A stretch of 64,000 bases of DNA from Candidatus Heimdallarchaeota archaeon (GCA_030603365.1 JAUVXV010000006.1:62001-126000), one strand, 5' to 3'; positions 28,751-37,466 are shown, numbered from the stretch's first letter. Made by a program: numbers and translations. Notes: generated from the sequence alone by a model not told the origin.

Positions 28751-29152
28751 ATGGCAATGATTTATGTTTGCTATGAGAGTGGAGATATAAAATATAGAAA
28801 TGATTTCGCTAGCATGATGCTTAATCAAAATAATCAAATTACAGATATACCTGTTACAGATAAAGAAAATAAACGTCCAGAAGGTCCTGAAGCTGTTAAG
28901 AGATATATTTTAAGCTTAATGAGAGATTGTGCTGCAGTAGCTGTATTAGTTGGTAGAAACACACACAATGCTCCGGTTGTCCGATGGGAACTTGAAGTGG
29001 CAAATTCTCAAAACAAGAAAATACTCGCGATTAAAATTCCTACTACTTCAGGAGGACTTCCTCCTTTATTAAAAACGATTGGAATTCAAACAATTGAGTG
29101 GGATCCACAACTGATTGAGGAAGAATTATCCAGATTATTCGGTAGAGAATAG
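28751..29152 (+). CDS. TIR-like domain protein 1 (MTH538/ThsB-like)
   Basis: A 133-residue single-domain protein. Strand A is MIYVCYES. The central block CAAVAVLVGRNTHNAPVVRWELEVA (about residues 60-84) holds the WE motif (Trp79-Glu80) of MTH538/ThsB-type TIR-like domains, which serve as NAD-using sensors or signal makers in defence. The C-terminus ends TIGIQTIEWDPQLIEEELSRLF. No extra domain is fused. It lies between the membrane protein and the Cys-rich gene in the same operon; a second TIR-like gene closes the operon. Confidence 0.8.
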   Translation: MAMIYVCYESGDIKYRNDFASMMLNQNNQITDIPVTDKENKRPEGPEAVKRYILSLMRDCAAVAVLVGRNTHNAPVVRWELEVANSQNKKILAIKIPTTSGGLPPLLKTIGIQTIEWDPQLIEEELSRLFGRE

Positions 29153-29168
29153 AATAAATGTGATTGAT

Positions 29169-29423
29169 ATGATGGATAAGAAATGTATGTTTCGAAAACC
29201 TGAATCGCCTAAATGTCAAGAAGAAGGGTTCAATTGTTTAGAACTGAAAATGTTTCATCCTCTAACTGAGAGAAATTCAAAACAAATTTGGTTTTTATGT
29301 GATGAGCACCTAGATAAATTTCTTAAGACAGATGGGAAGGATTGGATTAAATGGAAGAAGGAGGAGAAAAACAAAATGAGCATTAGCTATGTATTGGATT
29401 TCAAAATTAATTATCTACTCTAG
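29169..29423 (+). CDS. Small Cys/His-rich protein, probable zinc binder
   Basis: The ATG at 29169 (MMDKKCMF) gives 84 residues; a longer frame overlapping the TIR gene by 38 bases is less likely. Cys residues in KKCMFRK, PKCQEEGFNC and FLCDEHLDKF could bind zinc (pattern C-x8-C-x6-C, then C-x2-H). The rest is Lys- and Trp-rich. Family not recognised. It lies 16 bases after TIR-like gene 1 and 30 bases before the QueC-like gene, so it belongs to this operon. Confidence 0.55.
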   Translation: MMDKKCMFRKPESPKCQEEGFNCLELKMFHPLTERNSKQIWFLCDEHLDKFLKTDGKDWIKWKKEEKNKMSISYVLDFKINYLL

Positions 29424-29453
29424 AGAATCCAACTGAATAATTAGGTGCAAAGA

Positions 29454-30044
29454 ATGGAAAAAGTAGTAGTTTTGATGTCAGGTGGCATAGATTCTTTTCT
29501 AATGTGTAAAATTCTTTCTGAAAATTATGAACTATATCCCCTTTTTGTGGATTATGGGCATTTAGCAGCTAATCAAGAACAAAAAACTGTTTTGAAACAA
29601 ATAAAATTTCTCAATCTTAATTCAGCAAAATTGGTTAAAATCCCTGACTTAGGACTTAAAAATAGTTTAACTTTAGAAGAAGAATATAAAGATGATTTTT
29701 ATCCAGGAAGGAATCTTCTCTTGCTTATAATAGCTGCACAATTCGCCATAGGAATGAATATAGAAAGGATTGCTTTGGGTATAATAAGGAGCGAAAGAGT
29801 TTTTTCAGATTCCACTTCGTTTTTCATTCAAAGAGCTGAACAATTAATTTCTGATAGCGTTAATAAACAAATGACTATTTTCACTCCAATTTCTGATTTA
29901 CAAAAGAATGAAGTTGTAGAGTTAGCTAAAGAGCTAGAACTACCTCTTAGTCATTCCTACTCTTGTCAAAAAGGAGATTTGAAAGAATGTGGCAAATGTC
30001 TTTCATGTCTGGAATTAGATAAAGCTATTTTAGAAAATAAATGA
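29454..30044 (+). CDS. QueC-like enzyme (7-cyano-7-deazaguanine-synthase family; Cap9-like)
   Basis: The ATG at 29454 gives 196 residues. The PP-loop ATP-pyrophosphatase motif SGGIDS is at residues 9-14. YPLFVDYGHLAANQE matches the QueC substrate block, and FYPGRNLLLL the conserved R-N motif. The last 30 residues carry CQKGDLKECGKCLSC, the QueC zinc site. Classical QueC (about 220-235 residues) makes preQ0; QueC-like proteins in type IV CBASS act on a protein target instead. No FolE, QueD or QueE homolog is in the window, so a stand-alone preQ0 pathway is not supported. Confidence 0.85.
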   Translation: MEKVVVLMSGGIDSFLMCKILSENYELYPLFVDYGHLAANQEQKTVLKQIKFLNLNSAKLVKIPDLGLKNSLTLEEEYKDDFYPGRNLLLLIIAAQFAIGMNIERIALGIIRSERVFSDSTSFFIQRAEQLISDSVNKQMTIFTPISDLQKNEVVELAKELELPLSHSYSCQKGDLKECGKCLSCLELDKAILENK

Positions 30045-30120
30045 TTTTCATTCTTTTGGACAGAAAGATTTTAATTTTATAATTAGTTATATTATTAAAC
30101 AAAAAGGATGTGGAGGATTA

Positions 30121-31017
30121 ATGAAAATACTTAAGCAATTCGGATATGGGAGAATAGTTGAATTGAAAATTAATAATCTTCAGAGATACACTCCAATGTT
30201 TATTCCTGCTTTATCGAGTGCAAGTAGAAAAAACGATTTCTTAAATGCTAAAAGATGGGTAAAAAGAGTAAAACCTGTGGATTTCTTAATTTCAGCTTAT
30301 GATTACATAGAAGATTTTAAGGATCTAAAGATTAAGAAAGATTCTTTTGTAACATTAGACAGTGGGGGTTATGAGCTCAGAAACATCATAAAACCAAAAC
30401 AATGGACTCTTGATTCTTATTTAGAGATAATTGATAAAATCCATCCAGATATGATTATATCCCTTGATCATCCTGAAAACAACTTTACTCAATCAATTAG
30501 CTGTTTTGAGCAAATAAAAGAAAGCTATTCTAACAATTCTTATCTACAATTCGTAATTGCTGAAACTAAAAAAGAAAAGATCCCAGATTCAGTAATAAAT
30601 ACTTTACAACTGATTGAACTAGATGTTATTGGGATTCCAGAAGTGAATCTAGGAAAAAATCTAGAAGAAAGATTACAAAGTATTCAGTCTATAGTTAAGA
30701 TTCTTAGCTCTATGCAGAATCCAACCCTTCTACATATCTTAGGCTGCAGTGATCCTGAGATGATTAAGAAATATGCATTATCTGGAGCAGATATATTTGA
30801 TGGGCTAGGTTGGTATAGACAAGTTGTTGATATTTCAGATAATGAAAACTTTAAATTCACTAATTTCGCAAATTTGGATAGTGATTGTGAATGTAAAGCA
30901 TGTAAATTAACACTAACTGAAGACTATGAAGAAAAGGTTTTTGCTCACAACTACTTAGCTTATTATGCTTTGATGGAACAAATAAGAGAGATGATTATCA
31001 AAGGAAGTGAAATCTAA
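30121..31017 (+). CDS. TGT-like enzyme (tRNA-guanine-transglycosylase fold; Cap10-like)
   Basis: A 298-residue TIM-barrel protein. The base-binding motif LDSGGYELR has Asp80. SLDHPEN has Asp116. GADIFDGLGWYR has Asp227 in the position of the TGT nucleophile. The zinc site CECKAC...H (Cys256, Cys258, Cys261, His276) matches TGT. Archaeal tRNA TGT is about 580 residues with a PUA domain, which is absent here, so this is a shorter defence-type relative. The SD is clear (GGAGG six bases before ATG). The stop overlaps the next start (TAATG). Confidence 0.85.
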   Translation: MKILKQFGYGRIVELKINNLQRYTPMFIPALSSASRKNDFLNAKRWVKRVKPVDFLISAYDYIEDFKDLKIKKDSFVTLDSGGYELRNIIKPKQWTLDSYLEIIDKIHPDMIISLDHPENNFTQSISCFEQIKESYSNNSYLQFVIAETKKEKIPDSVINTLQLIELDVIGIPEVNLGKNLEERLQSIQSIVKILSSMQNPTLLHILGCSDPEMIKKYALSGADIFDGLGWYRQVVDISDNENFKFTNFANLDSDCECKACKLTLTEDYEEKVFAHNYLAYYALMEQIREMIIKGSEI

Positions 31018-31538
31018 TGGGTGGAGGAAGCAGTGGAGTATATAATCCACCAAGTAGATCGGCGACATATGGAAAAGATTTAAAGAATCAAGCAAATGAA
31101 AGTATAAGAAACACAGAAATGAGATTGCAAAGGAGACTTACTGATTTTTCCTATGAACCCCGTAATGTGTTCATCAGCTTTCATACTGTGGATGAAATGC
31201 AAGTAAAGCTCTTAAGATACCAAGCAAAGGATGATAGATTCGATTTTGCTTTTCGGGATTATTCAGTTCAAGAACCTTTCTCAGATAAATGGAAAACGAG
31301 AGTAAAAGAGAGAATAAAGAGAAGTGATTATACTATTTGCTTGATTGGTGAAGATACACATTCTAGAGAAGCTGTTAATTGGGAATTGAATCAAAGCTAT
31401 AAAATGGATAAGAAGGTAGTTGGTGTTAGAATTTATCGTGATGCAAAACACAAAATACCAGAACCAATAAAGAGAAATAAATCAAAAGTAGTTGACTGGA
31501 ATCTTGGAGATATCATGGAGCAATTATCTGAAGAATAA
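31017..31538 (+). CDS. TIR-like domain protein 2 (ThsB-like) with Gly-rich N-terminus
   Basis: A 173-residue protein starting MGGGSSGVYNPP, a flexible Gly/Ser segment, then a charged helix (about 20-45) and a TIR-like domain. RNVFISFHTVDE is strand A. SDYTICLIGEDTHSREAVNWELNQ (residues 103-126) holds the WE motif (Trp122-Glu123). This fits the ThsB/MTH538 family better than TIR 1. The start overlaps the TGT stop (TAATG), so synthesis is coupled to the TGT-like protein. Once the Met is removed the N-terminus would be free glycine, the kind of residue used as acceptor in type IV CBASS deazaguanylation. Confidence 0.85.
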   Translation: MGGGSSGVYNPPSRSATYGKDLKNQANESIRNTEMRLQRRLTDFSYEPRNVFISFHTVDEMQVKLLRYQAKDDRFDFAFRDYSVQEPFSDKWKTRVKERIKRSDYTICLIGEDTHSREAVNWELNQSYKMDKKVVGVRIYRDAKHKIPEPIKRNKSKVVDWNLGDIMEQLSEE

Positions 31539-31572
31539 AATTCAATAAGAAAAAAGATGATTCACAAACTTA

Positions 31573-32922
31573 TCAAAAATGTAAGTTTAAATCATCAAAA
31601 TTGGCAAGATATAGATTTTCCTTTGTTTGTTTGAGTATGCCCTCCTTAGTAAAAGAATTTAATACATTATAATAGGTTGAATAATTCAGAATATTTATTC
31701 CGAAAGGAAAGCTTGCTGCTATAATTTCAGATACTGAAGCTTTTTTAACAGTATATAAATAAAATAAGATAAACTCTTCTACAGTTTGTGTCAAATTACT
31801 CTGAATATGATGCCATTGAGGAACATCATCTTCTGAAGGAATTTGAAGAGCTTTGATCTCTTTTCTTACTACCATTGACCAAAAGTTTTTCACTTGTTCA
31901 TCTGTTGGAAAACCATTGTGAAAATCTTGAAAACAATCTTTCACATGGAGAAACATAAAATAGTAAGCATTTATAGCTCTTTTAATTTCGTAAGCCATAC
32001 TCGTGTATTCTTCCCAAGATGCAGATGAAACATTAGATTCATGAAATAGTGCTCCTCTAACTTTAAACCATCTATCAATATTTCTAAGATAAAAGATTAC
32101 TGTTTTCTCAACATCTAAGGGGATTGTTTTATATTTTTCTTTATAGAGCTCTATGAGTTTTTTAAATTGTATAATTACTTTATCCTTGATTGGCATATAG
32201 GTATTATCTATCGCATCTAGAACATTGTTGTGCACCTGATTGAGCACTTTCTGTTCTGCTTGTATTTCTCCTTCCTTTATTATTTTCTCTATTGCTTGCT
32301 TAGAAAGTTCTTTCATTTTTTCTCGAAAAATACACCAAATACTTGTAGGAGCTTCTATATTTTTTAGCTTAGTATTAATAAAAAGTGATTCTAATGCTAT
32401 GACAATATTCTCAAAAAATTCTATTGAGTGTTTCTCATTATCTAGTGCAATACGGTATTTTCTTAATGATCTAAGAAATCTTTGTATAGATTCATTATCC
32501 TCTTCTTCACTTAATTTATCAATTTTTGTTGTTAGAGTGTGATACAAAGTATGATAATCTTGTGGAAAAACCCTTTGACTTCTATCATAAGAAATACGAA
32601 AACCACCTTCATTTTCTTTTCTTACTAGTGGCATAAAAACTTGAAATGAAGAGGAAAAACCTAGAGCAAAGGCATCCATCAAAGGTGAAAAACTTTTCAT
32701 CACTTTCTTTGTTCTTTCATCACCTGGGATGAAATCTTCTACCATCATTGTTTCTTCATCTTTTTTCAATTTCATCTTAAAACTAATATTGCGTTGAGGT
32801 CTTTCTTCAGTTTGGTATACAATAACTTCAATTTTGGAGAAATCATAAAAGCCTTCAGGAGGTAAATTACCAAAAGGATAACTTCTGAACTCACCTATCA
32901 AAGGACGTTTCTCATCAGACAT
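31573..32922 (-). CDS. Large protein with a HEPN-like C-terminal part
   Basis: A 449-residue protein with no full-length family recognised. The N-terminal part (about 1-150) is beta-rich. Residues from about 160 are helical and include SIEFFENIVIALESLF and NIDRWFKVRGALFHESNVS. RGALFH fits the Rx4H motif of HEPN ribonuclease domains (about residue 300), and the surrounding helices look like ApeA-type HEPN proteins. It is convergent with the TIR/QueC/TGT operon and ends 34 bases from it. Function inferred: possible abortive-infection RNase; confidence is limited. Confidence 0.5.
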   Translation of the reverse strand: MSDEKRPLIGEFRSYPFGNLPPEGFYDFSKIEVIVYQTEERPQRNISFKMKLKKDEETMMVEDFIPGDERTKKVMKSFSPLMDAFALGFSSSFQVFMPLVRKENEGGFRISYDRSQRVFPQDYHTLYHTLTTKIDKLSEEEDNESIQRFLRSLRKYRIALDNEKHSIEFFENIVIALESLFINTKLKNIEAPTSIWCIFREKMKELSKQAIEKIIKEGEIQAEQKVLNQVHNNVLDAIDNTYMPIKDKVIIQFKKLIELYKEKYKTIPLDVEKTVIFYLRNIDRWFKVRGALFHESNVSSASWEEYTSMAYEIKRAINAYYFMFLHVKDCFQDFHNGFPTDEQVKNFWSMVVRKEIKALQIPSEDDVPQWHHIQSNLTQTVEEFILFYLYTVKKASVSEIIAASFPFGINILNYSTYYNVLNSFTKEGILKQTKENLYLANFDDLNLHF

Positions 32923-33568
32923 AGTAACTAGAGTAAATATAGAAATATAAATCTACTCTCTAGCAATCTTTTTAGAATAATGTTTTACACCCTATTATCT
33001 TCCATTTTGGTTATGAATTAAGAATATGATGAACTTTCAGATTCTGATAAACTATAAAAAGAATAGGTCCACTTGTTCAAGATTATCTAAAAACCAGTCT
33101 AGAATCGCTAATTGATGAAATTGAGAATATAATCAGTAATTCTTGTTATGGTTATGATGATATTGCTAAAGCTATTGCAGAAAAAATTGATGGAAAAACT
33201 ATATCTTCTAAACAGTGGTCAACTCTTCTGGACCTATTAATAGTTCAGTAAATGGTGCTGATCCAGATATGGGAGTTTATGAGGAATTGGAAAGTAAGGA
33301 TTATATTTTTGAAGGTTTGAAAATAGCTTATGTTATTATAATCAGTGGTAATATTACAATCCTCATGTAAGCACCTATTCATGTAGAAGTGAAGATTAAT
33401 AATGTAGTGATTAAGAAATGAGCGGTAGTACCTTGAAGAGAATTCCAGAACTATTTATATTTATAAAATCAAATGCAAACTAATTTATCAACATGTTATG
33501 ATTCTTACTTTGGTGCAGAAAAGAGCATTTTTCAACAATGGAGACTTAACAAAATTGGAAAAAACTGC
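32923..33568. other. Gene-free stretch with a decayed coding fragment
   Basis: No complete gene. On the plus strand 33063-33251 is open for 62 codons with no ATG (IGPLVQDYLKTSLESLIDEI...) and ends in TAA. It reads like coding sequence and is probably the remnant of a lost gene. A second 34-codon frame follows from 33270. The family was not recognised. Confidence 0.4.
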
Positions 33569-34360
33569 TCACAAGCTATTAAATGTTTGAATTAGAATAT
33601 TTAGAATGAATTCCAAATTTTTTTTGTACTTTTTCATATCATCTTTAGTTAAATCGACTTCTATTGTATGAGCACTACTATTTCCTGCCTCTCGATATTT
33701 GTTAAGTTCTTTAATTAAATCATTGTTCAGGGGAGGAAAAACATCAAAATCCTTTTCTTTAATTTTTGAATCTAAATTCTTTATTATAGTGTTAAGTGGT
33801 TTAAACTGTTTTCTATCCGTATTAAAATACAAATTAACATTATCCTTTGTTTTAGAACCATATTTTTTTCTTAAAATTCCAATTACAAGATTTTCAATCA
33901 ATTTTCTTAGAAGAATTAAAACTGCTGAATATATTTCATATGTATATGCCAAATTTATGTCTTTTTGTAGCTTACGATAGAAATCGCTTGGATAAGTATG
34001 AATATTGATGAATTTTTGAAGCTTCTTCTTTTCAGGAACAATTTTTGTAACAGTTTTTACATTTGAAGATCTTTGTGTTTGTGGAATTTGTTGTTCTAAT
34101 TGTGATTTTTTCATTTCGTAATCACGAATTTCCTTTAGATTTCTTTCAACTTCTGGAAGTTCTTGTTTGGAAACAAATCTTCTAAAATTTACATCGTAGT
34201 AATAATTCGCAATAGCAAATGTTGAAATTCTTTTGTCCACAAAACCCAACTCTTTCATTTTTTTGTCAAGAATTCGATGAACATGTCTTGGTGTAATCGG
34301 TTGTTCTGTGTTACTCATTTTTTTGCATAGCTGTTCCATTAATTCCTTTTCTATGTACAT
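33569..34360 (-). CDS. DUF4145/HEPN-like protein
   Basis: A 263-residue protein. The N-terminal 90 residues are hydrophilic and helical (HVHRILDKKMKELGF). The C-terminal domain from about 130 has YEIYSAVLILLRKLIENLVIGILRK and later KYREAGNSSAHTIEVDL, the paired helices and late R...H of DUF4145/HEPN-type domains. It is the last gene of a four-gene operon of overlapping genes with two HTH proteins. DUF4145 proteins are often found in restriction and defence loci. Confidence 0.55.
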   Translation of the reverse strand: MYIEKELMEQLCKKMSNTEQPITPRHVHRILDKKMKELGFVDKRISTFAIANYYYDVNFRRFVSKQELPEVERNLKEIRDYEMKKSQLEQQIPQTQRSSNVKTVTKIVPEKKKLQKFINIHTYPSDFYRKLQKDINLAYTYEIYSAVLILLRKLIENLVIGILRKKYGSKTKDNVNLYFNTDRKQFKPLNTIIKNLDSKIKEKDFDVFPPLNNDLIKELNKYREAGNSSAHTIEVDLTKDDMKKYKKNLEFILNILIQTFNSL

Positions 34361-34391
34361 ATTAAATCACTTAGCCTGCAATCACGTTTTT

Positions 34392-34751
34392 CTATATAGA
34401 TATACTAGATATAATTAATAAATCAATTAAGGAATCAATAGAAATTGGATATTTTTCCTTTCCTCTTAATATCCCAAATACAATTTTTTCTGCAACCATT
34501 GCTTGAATATGTTCTGAGATTGTTGGTTTGCTCTTCTTCAGTATTTTTGAAATATCAGTATTATTATTTGACCCATTACATAAATCCCAAACAGCTTTTT
34601 TTGCTTTACTTGAAGTTGTATTAGTAATTCTATCCGCAATATTTTTTCGGTAATCCATTAAAGAACTTAGCAATAATGCATTTGATATTTTCTCTAGATT
34701 TTGAGAAAGAATTTCTAAAATTCTAGAAGTATGTTTCTCTGAATCATTCAA
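34392..34751 (-). CDS. Winged-helix/HTH DNA-binding protein
   Basis: A 119-residue protein. After a helical dimerisation-like N-terminus, residues about 65-110 form an HTH: AVWDLCNGSNNNTDISKILKKSKPTISEHIQAM, with the wing at VFGILRGKEKYPIS. The architecture is like ArsR-type regulators. It overlaps the preceding HTH gene by 8 bases. Confidence 0.65.
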   Translation of the reverse strand: MNDSEKHTSRILEILSQNLEKISNALLLSSLMDYRKNIADRITNTTSSKAKKAVWDLCNGSNNNTDISKILKKSKPTISEHIQAMVAEKIVFGILRGKEKYPISIDSLIDLLIISSISI

Positions 34752-34974
34752 TTTCTTCTTCTCCTTTTACTTTGCTTTTGTCTGTCCTCATTCTGGATAT
34801 AGTCATCCCTACTGCTGTTTTGGTAGTGTTTAAAATTACTGCTACATCAGTATTTGAAAATCCCATTGCATGTAGTAGCCATATTTTTTGTTTTTTATCT
34901 TCTATATCTTTTATAGTAAAAATCGCAAATGTTTTAGCTAAAATGTTTAAACTCTCTGATAGCTCCTCATTCAT
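34744..34974 (-). CDS. Small HTH protein (sigma-region-4-like)
   Basis: A 76-residue protein with a clear HTH, QKIWLLHAMGFSNTDVAVILNTTKTAVGMTISRMR (about residues 28-62), resembling region 4 of sigma factors and related transcription regulators. The C-terminus is charged. It overlaps both neighbours by 8 bases, which implies stoichiometric co-expression. Confidence 0.65.
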   Translation of the reverse strand: MNEELSESLNILAKTFAIFTIKDIEDKKQKIWLLHAMGFSNTDVAVILNTTKTAVGMTISRMRTDKSKVKGEEEIE

Positions 34975-35455
34975 TCAAATCTTCTCCTTGTCTTTCATTT
35001 TGATAATCTTTCAATTCTAAATTTAGTTTTTCTAAAATATAGTTTAATCCTTCTGTGGTTAATACTATTTTTTCACTTTCAGTTGTTTCTATGTAATCTG
35101 TTCTGTCTCTTATTATGCCGCGTAATGAGCTCTGGCTTATATTATAGCTCCAAATTTCACTTCTGGATGTTTCAAAGGAGTGATTGTTAAATAATATTAA
35201 TAAAACTCTTTCCCATAATGCCCAGGTATTTTCATTATAGTGAATTATCAATTCTTGTGGCAATATAGAATATATTTGCGAAAACTTATCTCTTAACTCA
35301 AAAATAGAATTAATTCTATACAGAAAATCAGCCATTCTATAGAAATCTTCCTGTTCTTTACTTAATTCTTCAAAAGAATCAACTCCAATTTTGATTTCAG
35401 CTGATTTTGTATTAAAGCTAATACTTATTTTTTTTATTTCATTCTCTTCTCTCAC
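34967..35455 (-). CDS. Unknown protein, first gene of the HTH operon
   Basis: A 162-residue acidic protein, helical in the second half. No family recognised. Segments such as WALWERVLLILFNNHSF followed by a Ser/Arg-rich loop and IVLTTEGLNYILEKLN look like a winged-helix domain, so it may be a third DNA-binding partner. It is the first gene of the operon and overlaps the next by 8 bases. Confidence 0.5.
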   Translation of the reverse strand: MREENEIKKISISFNTKSAEIKIGVDSFEELSKEQEDFYRMADFLYRINSIFELRDKFSQIYSILPQELIIHYNENTWALWERVLLILFNNHSFETSRSEIWSYNISQSSLRGIIRDRTDYIETTESEKIVLTTEGLNYILEKLNLELKDYQNERQGEDLNE

Positions 35456-35805
35456 TTAATTCTCATCCCCTAAACTACTAAAATTGATTTTGTAATCAAT
35501 TCATCCTATAAAGATAATTCTTTATTTTATAAATTCACCTGAATCAATGGTAATTAGATATATCATTGAAATACTATTATGATAAGAGTAAGCAAGATCC
35601 TTTAATAAATGGAATCTTAAAGCATAAATACTAGACATCGATTTTAGATAAAGAAGAATCACTTAAAGGTATTTTCAAAATGAATTAAAATGGTAATAAA
35701 TGTTTGAAATTATACTATTTTCTTTCAACTAAAGAAAATTTAAGAATGCTTTCTGTAGCTTTTGATTAAATTATTAATAATAAAGTATCATTGAAGGTTG
35801 AAATT
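35456..35805. other. Divergent promoter region, no gene seen
   Basis: About 350 bases of very AT-rich sequence between divergent genes. No convincing reading frame, repeat or stem was seen. Short TATA-like runs (for example TTATTAATAATAAAG near 35770) can serve the plus-strand gene. Confidence 0.35.
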
Positions 35806-36402
35806 ATGGATTTAATGCAATTGTTTAAAGGATTTATAAGAAATTATTCTACTTTAATGTTTCATAGAGAAGACAGAACATTGAAGAAATTCACAGAAAG
35901 AGAGCTAGGTTTTTTTGCAAAAGCTGGAGAAATGATGGGATATTACACTTTTCAAGAAGAAAAAGTAGAAATAAAAGGTAAAAAAAGACATGCTGATTTG
36001 GTATGGACCACATATAATCATGAGATAGAAGAATACTCTTTTCTGCTTCATTTGGAGCATGAAAATGATTTATCAGTAAAAGAAACTTTGGAACAAAAAC
36101 TATCAAATAGTCCTAATCTCATAGCAATTAACTGGTCTAAACCTGAAGATTATCCAACAAATATTTTATCAGCAAAAGATAAATTCAAAGAATCAGAAGA
36201 TATTAAAAGAATACTTCTCATTTTACAAACTAAGCTTAGTGAAGTGTTTCTATTGCATGCCATTGAGTTTACAAGAAAAAAGAGAGACATAGAACTCAGA
36301 GAATGTGATGCTCTAATAAAACAAGATGAAGCTGGTTTCTTCTATGGATTATTAAAAACAGAGATAGATACTTCTCAATGGGAAGAATTGATTTCTTTGT
36401 AG
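35806..36402 (+). CDS. Unknown protein, possible nuclease-like fold
   Basis: The ATG at 35806 gives 198 residues (an upstream TTG in frame at 35791 is less likely). KKRHADLVWTTYN, then YSFLLHLEHENDLSVKE, could be the acidic residues of a PD-(D/E)XK-like core (D...ExE), but no Lys follows in the expected place. The C-terminal half is helical. No family is recognised. Confidence 0.45.
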   Translation: MDLMQLFKGFIRNYSTLMFHREDRTLKKFTERELGFFAKAGEMMGYYTFQEEKVEIKGKKRHADLVWTTYNHEIEEYSFLLHLEHENDLSVKETLEQKLSNSPNLIAINWSKPEDYPTNILSAKDKFKESEDIKRILLILQTKLSEVFLLHAIEFTRKKRDIELRECDALIKQDEAGFFYGLLKTEIDTSQWEELISL

Positions 36403-36423
36403 GTTATGGATAAGATCTCAAGT

Positions 36424-36740
36424 TTTTATATAGCATCCATAAATCTTTTTCTGGCTCATAGTCACTCATTTTCCCGAATAAAGAATATTTTCTGTTGATA
36501 ACATTCCTAGATGTATCAGACATCTTTTGAACGTGAAAACTGTTGAATGAGTTATTGTTTCTCTTAAAACTCTCACTTCTTCACAGATACTCTTTTCGTC
36601 CACCTTCTGATACATTCTCAATACTTCTTCTTTCTTATTCTTTTGACAGAAGAGATTTATGAACAGATTTGGTTTATCTTTACTATTTCTTCTACTAACT
36701 CCTTAAAACTCATCTCTTTCCTTTCCAATAGGATTCCTTT
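36424..36740 (-). pseudogene. Decayed C-terminal copy of the PD-(D/E)XK-associated protein
   Basis: Closely matches the 3' parts of the genes at 38244 and 40684 on the same strand, including the segments encoding HSTVFTFK and FKELVEEIVK. One T is missing near 36677 (GGTTTATCTTTA versus GGTTTATTCTTTA in the other copies), which shifts the frame, and the upstream part of the gene is absent. Confidence 0.75.
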
Positions 36741-37067
36741 TTTAGGAGGTTGTATTCTTCTAACTTTGAATAAAATGTACCTGAATAAACCATTTTCTTT
36801 CCTGAAATCATTAATATCCTAATCCTATCTATGAATCTAATGATTTTTTCCTTGGTTCCTATGTGATGCTTAATCCTCTTGGTCGTTTCTTTAAGAACTC
36901 TAATGGTTTCATTGAAACAGTCGATCTATTCTAGAAGTAGACCCTTTAGAAGCTCTAGAAGAAGTTGATTGGGGTAGAGAAAAATGCCTAAGTAGAGGAG
37001 GGATTTATGATTGGTAAAAGAAATTGAGTTCTTAGTTCTTTTAGATTAATTTCTTGTTCCTAGTTTT
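36741..37067. other. Intergenic region with a reading-frame remnant
   Basis: No intact gene. On the minus strand about 70 codons are open (IDCFNETIRVLKETTKR...), running into the pseudogene copy. It has coding-like composition but no start and no recognised family; it may be the remnant of a gene lost at the same breakpoint. Confidence 0.35.
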
Positions 37068-37466
37068 CTAACTCAAGAGTATTTTTGTTATTATTTTATA
37101 AATAAATTGGATAGTTCGATATGGGAAATTACTATAAGTTTTATTTTCGAAATTATCTCCTGTTACTTCTTTAGAAATTTTTACACCAAAGGTTGTTACT
37201 TCCCATAATACTTTGTGTACTTCCATTTCCAATTGCTGGATATCTTGAAAATATTCATTAATCCTCTCCTGTAAAGATGGAGCTTTGAAGGAAACTCCAA
37301 TGATTATAGGAGTTTGTTGCAGATGAGGTATTCTCTTTTGTAAGAAGCTGTTCCATCTGTACTTAAAGAAATCAAGTCTTTCAAAACACAATTCTGAATT
37401 TCTTATTTCTTTCAATTCTCTTCTGAATATCATTATCATATTTATTATCTTTTTTTTATTGTTCAT
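37068..37466 (-). CDS. Unknown helical protein
   Basis: A 132-residue basic protein with several amphipathic helices (NMIMIFRRELKEIRN, LQERINEYFQDIQQLEMEV). No signal peptide, Cys cluster or nuclease motif. It is isolated on the minus strand, so it could be a small orphan or a remnant of a larger gene. Confidence rests on length and coding-like composition only. Confidence 0.4.
   Translation of the reverse strand: MNNKKKIINMIMIFRRELKEIRNSELCFERLDFFKYRWNSFLQKRIPHLQQTPIIIGVSFKAPSLQERINEYFQDIQQLEMEVHKVLWEVTTFGVKISKEVTGDNFENKTYSNFPYRTIQFIYKIITKILLS

Noticed and set aside
29454..31017. QueC-like and TGT-like genes as a DpdA-type DNA deazaguanine modification system
   Set aside because: No DpdB-K homologs and no FolE/QueD/QueE are in the window, and the TGT-like protein is shorter than DpdA. 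Type IV CBASS-type ancillary enzymes fit better, with TIR partners in the operon.
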